A DNA stretch of 64,000 nucleotides from the NCBI GenBank assembly GCA_003152315.1, contig PLZV01000037.1, positions 105,679 to 169,678 on the forward strand, in the 5' to 3' direction. A model generated the notes under the pieces. The model saw only the letters and a program-made list of their open reading frames with translations, was not told where the DNA came from and ran no database searches. The position numbers and the translations under genes are program-made. Of the stretch, positions 20,113 to 26,877 are shown one piece after another. How positions within the stretch are numbered: position 1 is the first letter of the stretch; each line of letters begins with the position of its first letter. Source of the stretch: Verrucomicrobiota bacterium. Its GTDB lineage: Bacteria > Verrucomicrobiota > Verrucomicrobiia > Palsa-1439.

Positions 20113-20919
20113 ATGAGTGCTTCTGACTATTACGATCAGGTCAAAGGCGATCTAACGGATTTCGGCAAGAACGCTGTCGCAGATGTAGGCAAGATCATGA
20201 CACTGGTTCAGGCTTTGGATCTGCCAGAGAAAGAGGTGATGCCTACAGCCCAATACATCTACATCACCCATTATCAAAAGGTGAATGTGGCCGACGCGAA
20301 TTAAGCGCGCCAGAGTTGGGTTGCCGCCAGCGGCAACAATTTCGAGACGTTCATGCGTAATTTCATCAACCTCAATCTGAACGGCGAAGGTATCCTTGCC
20401 GTGAAAGGTGATCGACTAAAGACCAGCCCGAAGGCCGTGAATATCGTGAGCTTTCTGACACTGAAAGCGAACCGCCGTTGCACGCAAACGACCACCGGCG
20501 TGTGGCCCGATTCGGATATTGTCGTCTTGACGAGAGATAAGACCGCCACTCTTAAGGCATTTGCCCTGCTAAACTGCAAAACAAGCGATCACAGCCGGAA
20601 CGATGCGGTGCTGTTTTGGGCGTTAGCTTTGAGGGACACCAACATTAAGTACTGCCTACTCACCCAAGATTTGGACAAGCGATTTGATAAAGGGGATGGT
20701 GATACCCGCGTGAGCAGCTTGAGGAGAAAGGCAGAGGCGTTTCTGGATCGTGTGTACTCCACCAGTCCTACGACGACGGAATGTTCCCAGGTAAAGAAGC
20801 TGGATTTCAAGACTCTCACGGGAGCCGATGCTCTCCTCACAGACTTGCGCCGCTGGCGTCAGGATGTAGTGCCGAATTATTCATCCGCCATGCTGCGCGA
20901 AGGTTTTCTCTCCGCCTGA
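20113..20919 (+). pseudogene. type II restriction endonuclease (BsaWI-like PD-(D/E)XK), interrupted by in-frame TAA
   Basis: Frame 1 is open from ATG 20113 to 20301, stops at TAA 20302-20304, and continues in the same frame to 20919. The residues just after the stop (ARQSWVAASGNNFETF) join smoothly to those before it, so this was one gene of about 268 codons. The catalytic region is in the second part: PDSDIVVL near 20506 and LLNCKTS near 20569-20586, matching a D..(Q/N)xK form of the PD-(D/E)XK nuclease site. From memory the layout resembles BsaWI, including a SW..SSG..FE segment and a QSKTS-type catalytic strand; this needs a profile search. A single base change could have made the TAA. If ATG 20353 initiates, a 188-residue fragment keeping the catalytic residues could be made, probably inactive. 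Confidence 0.65.
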
Positions 20920-20997
20920 CCAATCGTTGTCCAAATCGTGGCTCAATTCGTTTTGCGGTTGCTGCTCTCCTTGCGAAGCCGTAGATTGACGATCAGC

Positions 20998-22638
20998 ATG
21001 AAGATTGCGCTGGCGCAGATAGATACCACCGTGGGCGATTTACGCGGGAATTCCGGGAAAATTCTCGAATTCTACCGCCGTGGTGTCGCTGCGGGTGCCG
21101 AAGTGGTCATGACCCCCGAGTTGGCCATCACGGGATATCCGCCGCGCGATTTGCTGGCGAAACACCGTTTCGTCGACGATAGCCTCCGCGCCCTCGACGA
21201 TCTGGCCGCGCAAATCGGTTCGACCGCGCTGCTGGTCGGGTACGTGGACTTTAATCCCAAGCGTCCCGGCCGCGACTACGTCAATGCCGTCGCGCTGGTT
21301 CAAAACGGGAAGATCGTCGCCCGCCGCAACAAAATGCTCTTGCCGACGTACGATGTATTCGACGAAGACCGTTACTTCCAGCCAGCAGACTCGAACACCG
21401 TACTCGAATACGCCGGCCAACGGCTTGGCCTGACGATTTGCGAAGACATTTGGACGCAGGACTATTTGCCCGCGCGATTGTACGAACGCAGCCCCATTCA
21501 CGATCTCATGCGGGACGGGACACGCGCGCAACTCCTGCTGAATCTTTCCGCGTCGCCGTATCACCTCGGCAAGGAGCGGGTCCGTCACGACATGCTGGCG
21601 GCCGTCGCGCAACAATACAAAGTGCCGGTCGTGTACTGCAATCTGGTCGGCGGCAATGATGAATTGATTTTCGACGGCAACAGCCTGGCCTTTGACGCGT
21701 ACGGCAAACTCCTCGCGCAGGGCGCGGCCTTCGCGGAGGACCTGGTCATCGTTGACTTGGCGGGCCCACCGCAACCATTCCATCCACAGGAACCCGCCGC
21801 GGCGCTCCATGAGGCGCTGGTGCTCGGCCTCCGCGACTACACGCAGAAGTGCGGCTTCAAGTCCGTCGTCCTCGGCCTCAGCGGGGGCATCGACTCTGCC
21901 GCGACCGCCTGTCTCGCCGTCGCCGCGCTCGGACGCGAGAATGTCCTGGGCGTCTCCATGCCTTCGCAATTCTCGTCGAAAGGCAGTATCGAAGACGCCC
22001 GCGAGTTGGCAAAGAACCTCGGTATTCGCTGGGAGACGATCCCGATTCAGGATGTCTTCGAGAACTTCAAGGAGACGTTGCAACCCCTGTTCAAGGGACG
22101 GCCCGAGGACACCACCGAGGAGAACATCCAGGCGCGCATTCGCGGCACGACATTAATGGCGCTCTCGAACAAGTTCGGCCACATGCTGCTGACCACCGGC
22201 AACAAATCCGAGTTGGCCGTCGGTTATTGCACGCTGTACGGCGACATGAACGGCGGCCTCGGCGTCATCGCCGATGTTCCGAAGACGATGGTCTACGAAC
22301 TCGCCCGCTACATCAATCGCCAGCGCGCGGTCATTCCCGAAACTTCGCTCGCAAAACCACCGTCCGCCGAACTTCGCGCCAACCAAACCGACCAGGACAC
22401 GCTCCCGCCGTATGACGTGCTCGATGCCATCATCAAACACTACATCGAGGAGGCGAAGTCCACCGCCGAGATCGTGAAGGAAACCGGCTACGACGAGAAG
22501 CTCGTCCGCGACGTCGTCCGCAAGATTGACCTCAACGAGTACAAGCGCAAACAAGCTCCGCCCTGCCTCCGCGTCACCAGCAAAGCCTTCGGCATCGGCC
22601 GCCGCGTCCCCATCGCCCAGCGCTATGTGGAGCGGTAG
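20998..22638 (+). CDS. nadE: glutamine-dependent NAD+ synthetase
   Basis: A 546-residue fusion of an N-terminal nitrilase-type glutaminase and a C-terminal NAD synthetase. The glutaminase triad is Glu41 (TPELAITGYP), Lys112 (RNKMLLP) and Cys148 (LTICEDIW). The ATP pyrophosphatase loop is SGGIDS at 295-300. It makes NAD+ from deamido-NAD+, ATP and glutamine in the cytoplasm. The open frame extends upstream to 20938, but those 20 residues do not resemble the family and MKIALAQI at 20998 is the standard beginning. Confidence 0.95.
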   Translation: MKIALAQIDTTVGDLRGNSGKILEFYRRGVAAGAEVVMTPELAITGYPPRDLLAKHRFVDDSLRALDDLAAQIGSTALLVGYVDFNPKRPGRDYVNAVALVQNGKIVARRNKMLLPTYDVFDEDRYFQPADSNTVLEYAGQRLGLTICEDIWTQDYLPARLYERSPIHDLMRDGTRAQLLLNLSASPYHLGKERVRHDMLAAVAQQYKVPVVYCNLVGGNDELIFDGNSLAFDAYGKLLAQGAAFAEDLVIVDLAGPPQPFHPQEPAAALHEALVLGLRDYTQKCGFKSVVLGLSGGIDSAATACLAVAALGRENVLGVSMPSQFSSKGSIEDARELAKNLGIRWETIPIQDVFENFKETLQPLFKGRPEDTTEENIQARIRGTTLMALSNKFGHMLLTTGNKSELAVGYCTLYGDMNGGLGVIADVPKTMVYELARYINRQRAVIPETSLAKPPSAELRANQTDQDTLPPYDVLDAIIKHYIEEAKSTAEIVKETGYDEKLVRDVVRKIDLNEYKRKQAPPCLRVTSKAFGIGRRVPIAQRYVER

Positions 22639-22667
22639 GACCGTCGGCCCCTCTGTGGCGGCACTGT

Positions 22668-22795
22668 TTGGTGACGGCGGTTCCGGCACCAAACGAGAGC
22701 CGCCGGACCGGACGGATCAAGCGGCTCTCTTGCTCCGGGGCTTACTTGACTACTTCTTGCGGCGAATGACAGCCAGCGCTCCAACCAAACTCAAC
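22668..22795 (-). repeat. 128-bp repeat, copy 1: PEP-CTERM gene end plus terminator hairpin
   Basis: This block covers the last 15 codons of the PEP-CTERM gene at 22750 and the hairpin beyond it. It recurs without gaps at 23996-24123, with 8 differences by my reading (about 94% identity). See the second copy. Confidence 0.85.
22695..22729. terminator. hairpin between convergent nadE and PEP-CTERM gene
   Basis: Arms GAGAGCCGC (22695-22703) and GCGGCTCTC (22721-22729) pair perfectly around a 17-nt loop. On the minus strand the hairpin is followed by GTTTGG, a weakened T-run. The duplicate copy at 24016-24057 has TTTTTT there, so this copy may be a partly decayed terminator. Confidence 0.55.
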
Positions 22796-23388
22796 CCTAC
22801 CAGCGCCACGGTGCCCGGTTCGGGAACGTCGCTGATGATGATGTAGGTTGGTTGATTAAGCGGGTTATTCGGGTCGGACCCCGGTTGACCCACAGCCGGT
22901 ACGTACACATACCCGTTGGGTCCCCTCTCTGAATACGGCTGCCCGAATAAGCCAGTCTCAGTAACAGAGAACACGTTGGGATACGATGCGCCGGGCAACC
23001 CAATGTCGGCCGAATCAAAGGGGGGCAGATCGTTGGTCTCAATATCCGAATAGAACACCAGCGTGGCGTTGTTGGCGTTCCACCGAATCAGATCCGAATA
23101 TCCACCGCCTGGCTCAAGTAGCACAAGGTCTCCCTGCACAAGTCCGGCCGGCGTCGTAAACGTCAGCGCGTTTGGAAGACCACCCGGACCGGGATCCTGC
23201 ATCAGGAAACCGGGATGATCTGCACCATTGAGCAAGTTGAACACTTGGGCGTCGACAAAGCCGTTTGTCCTTTCGGTAACTTGTAACGTGAAACCTTGCC
23301 CACGGGCGCTTGGAACAGCTAGCAGCAAACACACCATGGCTGCCAGGATGGCTGTCAGGGACAGCCGGTCGATGCGAACACGTTTCAT
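22750..23388 (-). CDS. exported PEP-CTERM protein 1
   Basis: A 212-residue protein with a signal peptide (from MKRVRIDR, cleaved near SARGQ), a middle of no recognised family, and a C-terminal PEP-CTERM signal (SDVPEPGTVALVGLSLVGALAVIRRKK). The middle is reminiscent of other verrucomicrobial PEP-CTERM proteins in length and Gly/Asp/Pro content. ATG 23388 has AAGGAG five bases before it and is preferred over upstream in-frame codons to 23430. Likely anchored or processed by exosortase. It is the leftmost cargo of the tandem HTH-leader-cargo array. Confidence 0.82.
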   Translation of the reverse strand: MKRVRIDRLSLTAILAAMVCLLLAVPSARGQGFTLQVTERTNGFVDAQVFNLLNGADHPGFLMQDPGPGGLPNALTFTTPAGLVQGDLVLLEPGGGYSDLIRWNANNATLVFYSDIETNDLPPFDSADIGLPGASYPNVFSVTETGLFGQPYSERGPNGYVYVPAVGQPGSDPNNPLNQPTYIIISDVPEPGTVALVGLSLVGALAVIRRKK

Positions 23389-23497
23389 GAGGACTCCTTT
23401 TGGTTGCCCAGCACTCGCTATGGCTGACAACCGATGACGATCCCTGCCCGTGCGGCCACCACTTCGTAAGTACGAAAGAACAGCACAGCACGGAAGG

Positions 23498-23579
23498 AAT
23501 CAGTTTCCCGCCTTCTCGCGGCGGTATGTATGCATCCGCCGATCCATTCGCGGAAGTCGGCTGTTCAGCCGTCAGCTAC
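23498..23579 (-). repeat. palindromic leader element, copy A
   Basis: About 80 bp shared with 24890-24970 and 26130-26210. On the plus strand it reads CAGTTTCCCGCCTTCTCGC, then a TATGTATGCATCC segment, and GTCGGCTGTTCAGCCG near its right end. It lies upstream of the PEP-CTERM 1 start (23388). About 110 bp of unique sequence separates it from the start codon. Confidence 0.75.
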
Positions 23580-23738
23580 GCAGTGGACAGCGGCCGGCAG
23601 TCCGGTTGGCACAGACGGAGGGTAAGGTACTGTCCGGTGCGGCCGTCAGAGTGAGGAATTCAGCCGTGACGCGCAGAACCAGTTCCACCCGGTCGGCTAC
23701 AGCCAGCTTGTGGTGAAGGCGCTCGATGTGCGTGTGGA
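23572..23738 (-). pseudogene. LuxR-type HTH gene, copy A: C-terminal remnant
   Basis: The minus-strand frame keeps the recognition-helix end and dimer helix of a LuxR/GerE domain (HTHIERLHHKLAVADRVELV) and a diverged tail ending RTAGRCPLRS. Homology to the copies at 24985 and 26223 stops abruptly at about 23738. Beyond it the sequence belongs to a different gene fragment on the plus strand. Faint homology resumes near 23915-23975. There is no intact start or first half of the HTH, so it cannot make a working regulator. Confidence 0.75.
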
Positions 23739-23877
23739 TGAGACCGACGCCGAATGCACTGTCGTCGCCACGCTCTACGCGCTGGCCAAACGCGACGCGA
23801 TCGACAGGAAGACCGTTGCCCAGGCGATCAAGGATTTGGGCATCGATTCCGAAAAGGCATTTCCGCATGTGGTGTGA
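23713..23877 (+). pseudogene. 3' fragment of an unknown plus-strand gene inside HTH copy A
   Basis: From about 23738 to the TGA at 23875-23877 the plus strand reads DETDAECTVVATLYALAKRD, then AIDRKTVAQAIKDLGIDS and EKAFPHVV. This is a plausible amphipathic helical C-terminus, while the minus strand here reads as non-protein. In-frame GTG codons at 23713/23716 exist, but the upstream half is antisense HTH sequence and has a stop further left. I take it as the tail of a gene inserted or recombined into the HTH copy. Family not recognised. Confidence 0.4.
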
Positions 23878-23995
23878 GCGGCATGTGAGTCGATGCTGGT
23901 AGCCAGAATCGGTTGGCAATCCCGTGTGCTTGCTGAGCGATGGCCGGTGCAGTTCGTTCCCTCCACAGGAGTTTCCAGAATTCCATGACGATGCG

Positions 23996-24123
23996 TTGGT
24001 GATGGCGGTTCCTGCAAAAAACGAGAGCCGCCTGACCGGACGGATCGAGCGGCTCTCTTGCCCCGGGGCTTACTTGACTACTTCTTGCGCCGAATGACAG
24101 CCAGCGCTCCAACCAAACTCAAC
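23996..24123 (-). repeat. 128-bp repeat, copy 2: stranded PEP-CTERM gene end
   Basis: Gap-free near-copy of 22668-22795. It still encodes the end of a PEP-CTERM tail on the minus strand (LSLVGALAVIRRKK and TAG at 24078-24080), but homology stops at 24123, so the rest of the gene is gone and replaced by AT-rich sequence. This marks a recombination breakpoint. Confidence 0.85.
24016..24057 (-). terminator. intrinsic terminator in repeat copy 2
   Basis: Perfect 9-bp stem (24023-24031 with 24049-24057) followed on the minus strand by six T residues (24021-24016), a standard Rho-independent terminator. It would end leftward transcripts arriving from the membrane-protein gene at 24349-24777. Confidence 0.75.
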
Positions 24124-24348
24124 AGTTATCACCATTTCCTTAAAAAATTTCTCTGGCGCGCGGCGAAATCGTCGACGACTGGTTCCGTCAGCTTGAGCGA
24201 CTGGTTAGAACACACGCGGTAGAATATTTTATTAACAAGTGCTAAGAGCACTATTTGAAAAATCTAGTTAAGTCGCTAAGAAATCAATCATTGTAGCTAA
24301 CGTTTGGTCACTCCTTTTATACCTTCGTTGTTTTGCAAAGAGAAGTAG

Positions 24349-24777
24349 TTATGCACTTGGGGTCGCTCTCCTTTTCTTGTACCAAGAAACGATGAATAGT
24401 ATTCCTATAACCAACAGTGGAATTGCCATGACTATAGCCATATCGCTGTCTCTATGCAAAGTCGTCGAGACCCAGATGGCCATACAAACCATCAGAATGA
24501 ACCAAAATAGGAATATCAGCCCAGCGATTCTTCCGTTCTTCCAAGAATAGAAATACCCCACAAGGAAAACGACAAAAAGGAGTTTGACAAATATCATTTC
24601 GAGATCCCACGGATCAAAATTTGGGTTGTCGCTGATAGGATTTCCCGCGCCGGATGTATGAATGAAACTCCAAATAAAGAAATCCAGGTACAACAGTCCA
24701 AAGATTGTGGTGGCTACTTGAAGCGCAGAGGGAAATCTTCTCTTCTTTGCGTTTGGAGTGCCAATGAGATCTACCAT
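24349..24777 (-). CDS. small four-helix membrane protein, AT-rich, unknown function
   Basis: A 142-residue protein starting at ATG 24777, with AAGGAG seven bases upstream; the frame runs further up to 24825 without support. After a basic N-terminus (TPNAKKRRFPS) there are four clear membrane segments: about 19-41, 57-77, 84-104 and 113-131. The C-terminus is basic (WYKKRRATPSA), so both ends are probably cytoplasmic. No family recognised and no PEP-CTERM tail. Base composition is clearly more AT-rich than the genes around it, suggesting recent acquisition. It is the second cargo of the tandem array, preceded by HTH copy B and leader copy B. Confidence 0.75.
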   Translation of the reverse strand: MVDLIGTPNAKKRRFPSALQVATTIFGLLYLDFFIWSFIHTSGAGNPISDNPNFDPWDLEMIFVKLLFVVFLVGYFYSWKNGRIAGLIFLFWFILMVCMAIWVSTTLHRDSDMAIVMAIPLLVIGILFIVSWYKKRRATPSA

Positions 24778-24889
24778 TGGATAACTCCTTTCTTTGTTTG
24801 ATTGCGAATGATAATTACGACGCAAAACATCGACGCATAACTCATGTAACTACGCCATATGTAATTCGTGTGTTCTAACAATCAGTTTC

Positions 24890-24970
24890 CCGCCTTCTCG
24901 CAGTGTTACATATGCATCCGCCGATCTATTCGCGGAAGTCGGCTGTTCAGCCGACGGCTACAAACAGGAC
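24890..24970 (-). repeat. palindromic leader element, copy B
   Basis: Same element as copies A and C. Here the core GTCGGCTG-TT-CAGCCGAC (24938-24955) is a perfect 8-bp inverted repeat. It lies between HTH copy B and the membrane-protein gene, with about 110 bp of unique AT-rich sequence before that gene's start. Confidence 0.75.
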
Positions 24971-24984
24971 AGAACGTCGGTTTC

Positions 24985-25353
24985 TTAAGAATGACTGGTA
25001 GGAGGAGGGGACGGAGCAGACCTGGATCTTTCAATGAGCAACGGGCAGCGGCCAGCGGCTCGGCTGGCGCAGATGGATGGTAAGACCGTTGCCGGCGCGA
25101 TTGTCAGCGCGACGAATTCCTGCATGACGCGCAGGACCAGTTCCACCCGGTCGGCCACCGCGAGCTTGTGGTGCAGGCGCTCGATGTGGGTGTGGACGGT
25201 ATGCGGCGAGATGCCGAGGTCGGCGGCAATGGTAAAGTCGGTATGGTCGTCGCAAACACCGCGCACGATTTGCAGTTCACGCGACGATAACGTGAGCGAG
25301 CGGGCGATTTCCGCCCATGCCTGCTCGCTGAACGAACAGATGGCCGGAGAAGC
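24985..25353 (-). pseudogene. LuxR-type HTH gene, copy B: no start codon
   Basis: The frame encodes a nearly complete single LuxR/GerE HTH (SLTLSSRELQIVRG to VELVLRVMQEF) with the same tail as copy C, differing from C at about 8 residues over the shared 93. At the position of copy C's ATG this copy has TCG, and no other start precedes the HTH. The frame continues upstream into the TAA of PEP-CTERM gene 2 (25357-25359). Only a GTG at 25266, within the HTH, could initiate. It is therefore probably a pseudogene unless translated by an unusual route. Confidence 0.75.
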
Positions 25354-25356
25354 TTG

Positions 25357-26121
25357 TTACCTCCGCAGGAGTTTCCGGCGTATCCGCCAAAGGCCCATGA
25401 TGCCACCGATACATACGAGCACCATCGTGCTAGGCTCAGGAACGGAGTGGATGTTTCCTGCGTCGGCTCCCTCTCCGTAGTGTGTGATTCGACCAGGCCA
25501 GAAGTCCTCGGTCGTGTCGCTTCCATTCAATAGGTAGTTCACGTTGGTGATGACAGGAGGGTAACTCCCGTCGCGAGTCCATGCGGCTCCATAGTTCCAC
25601 AGCGCGCACTCGTTACTCATCACAATAGTGCCTGTCAGGCTCCCGAATCTCAAGTCAAAGAACACATCCAACGTATCAGTGAAAGTTCCGTTAGTGCCTC
25701 CCGAATTAAAAGTCATCGTGCCGGTGTCAGTGCTGGCCGGACCACCGCGAGCACTTTGCAGCGTCAAGTAGTAATAACCCGGACCGGCGCCCCAATTCAG
25801 TTCGTTCACAGAGCGAAGCTGCCAAGCCACCAAATTCGCCGTGAAGTTTGTTGAGCCTCCTCCGTCAGGGCCAACGATGTTTGTGGGCCGGTACACAATG
25901 GTGTCCACGTCGCCGACGTTTTGATTGGTGCCGCCAAAATCAAAAGTCCCCAAGGGGACACCTTGAAATGGTTCATAATTGAACGTCGTCACGCTCGAAT
26001 CGGTTATGAACAGATCCCAGCCCGAATGGATAGTCAGTTCGGCCCGGCTTGCGACGGAACCTCCCAACCCGAACACAACCATCCCTGTGAGAACAATGTT
26101 TCTAACGAATCGACGACTCAT
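25357..26121 (-). CDS. exported PEP-CTERM protein 2
   Basis: A 254-residue protein with a signal peptide (MSRRFVRNIVLTGMVVFG, cleaved near SRAE), an unclassified beta-rich body and a C-terminal PEP-CTERM signal (VPEPSTMVLVCIGGIMGLW then RIRRKLLRR). AAAGGAG six bases before ATG 26121 gives a strong start. The body does not resemble PEP-CTERM protein 1, though both share leader and upstream HTH sequences. It is the third cargo of the array and the only one placed directly behind an apparently intact HTH gene (26223-26573), 101 bp downstream of it. Confidence 0.85.
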   Translation of the reverse strand: MSRRFVRNIVLTGMVVFGLGGSVASRAELTIHSGWDLFITDSSVTTFNYEPFQGVPLGTFDFGGTNQNVGDVDTIVYRPTNIVGPDGGGSTNFTANLVAWQLRSVNELNWGAGPGYYYLTLQSARGGPASTDTGTMTFNSGGTNGTFTDTLDVFFDLRFGSLTGTIVMSNECALWNYGAAWTRDGSYPPVITNVNYLLNGSDTTEDFWPGRITHYGEGADAGNIHSVPEPSTMVLVCIGGIMGLWRIRRKLLRR

Positions 26122-26129
26122 AGAATTCT

Positions 26130-26210
26130 CCTTTCTCGCGGCGGCACATATGCATCCGACGATCCATTTACGGAAGTCGGCTGTTCAGCCGTCGGCTACA
26201 ATCAGGACAG
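26130..26210 (-). repeat. palindromic leader element, copy C
   Basis: Third copy of the leader. Here it begins directly before the ribosome site of PEP-CTERM gene 2, so the element forms the gene's whole 5' leader. Copies B and C share homology continuously from the leader through the HTH gene, about 430 bp at roughly 94% by eye. Confidence 0.75.
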
Positions 26211-26222
26211 AACGTCGGTTTC

Positions 26223-26573
26223 TTAAGAATGACTGGTAGGAGGACGGGACGGAGCAGACCTGGATCTTTCAATGAGCAACGGGCAGCGGCCGGCGGCTCG
26301 GTTGGCGCAGATGGATGGCAAGACCGTCGCCGGCGCGATTGTCAGCGCGACGAATTCCTGCATAACGCGCAGGACCAGTTCCACCCGGTCGGCCACCGCG
26401 AGCTTGTGGTGCAGGCGCTCGATGTGGGTGTGGACGGTATGCGGTGAGATGCCGAGCTCAGTGGCAATGGCAAAGTCGGTACGGTCGTCGAAAATACCGC
26501 GCACGATTTGCAATTCACGCGCCGATAACGTGAGCGAGCGAGCGATCTCCCTCCACGCCTGGTCGCTCAGCAT
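26223..26573 (-). CDS. single-domain LuxR/GerE-type HTH protein (intact copy C)
   Basis: A 116-residue protein, MLSDQAWREIARSLTLSARE onward, with a complete LuxR C-terminal HTH (about residues 12-70, including GISPHTVHTHIERLHHKL) and a 45-residue Arg/Pro/Ser-rich tail. There is no receiver or ligand domain. ATG 26573 is chosen; the open frame reaches 27044, but upstream residues look non-coding and overlap the opposite gene. Ribosome site weak. It probably binds DNA as a dimer and could control the downstream PEP-CTERM gene or itself; this is inference from position. Confidence 0.75.
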   Translation of the reverse strand: MLSDQAWREIARSLTLSARELQIVRGIFDDRTDFAIATELGISPHTVHTHIERLHHKLAVADRVELVLRVMQEFVALTIAPATVLPSICANRAAGRCPLLIERSRSAPSRPPTSHS

Positions 26574-26877
26574 CGCTGAACCTGTTGCCTGTCGTCGTGA
26601 ACGGGCATCATCGTGACTCAATCCCGGTTTCTTCACGACACGTTGGCTCCTGTCGCACAGCAGACCGCCATGCACCATGCCTGCGTCTGACCACAATTGT
26701 CCTACGGTCAGGCTGAAAAGCAAGCATTTCTCAGAAAGGACGGCCCCAGCCGGAACAATCGCCCACCGCTTAGCGGTATGCGGAGCGATAGGCTGCCTGC
26801 CGAGCCAAGCTAACGCTTGCCCTGCAAGGCTATCGAGGAGTTGTTTCGGCTCGGAAAATGCAGTAGTGTAACAGCCT
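26574..26877. other. intergenic region between divergent HTH and 390-aa genes
   Basis: About 300 bp with no credible gene. It should contain promoters for both divergent genes, but no strong -35/-10 pair was found. A small inverted repeat (CCGC-TTA-GCGG) lies near 26768. Nothing else recognised. Confidence 0.5.

Larger units (their letters stand above)
23739..24348. other. mosaic region of gene fragments and AT-rich spacer
   Basis: No intact gene. From left to right it holds the unknown plus-strand gene tail (to 23877), traces of the HTH 5' end and of a PEP-CTERM 2-like 3' end (about 23915-23980; the CTCCACAGGAGTTTCC stretch matches CTCCGCAGGAGTTTCC at 25360), the 128-bp repeat copy 2 (23996-24123), and 225 bp of AT-rich sequence before the stop of the membrane-protein gene. 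The AT-rich part has one small hairpin (AGTGCT-AAG-AGCACT) near 24240 and nothing else I can identify. Confidence 0.6.
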
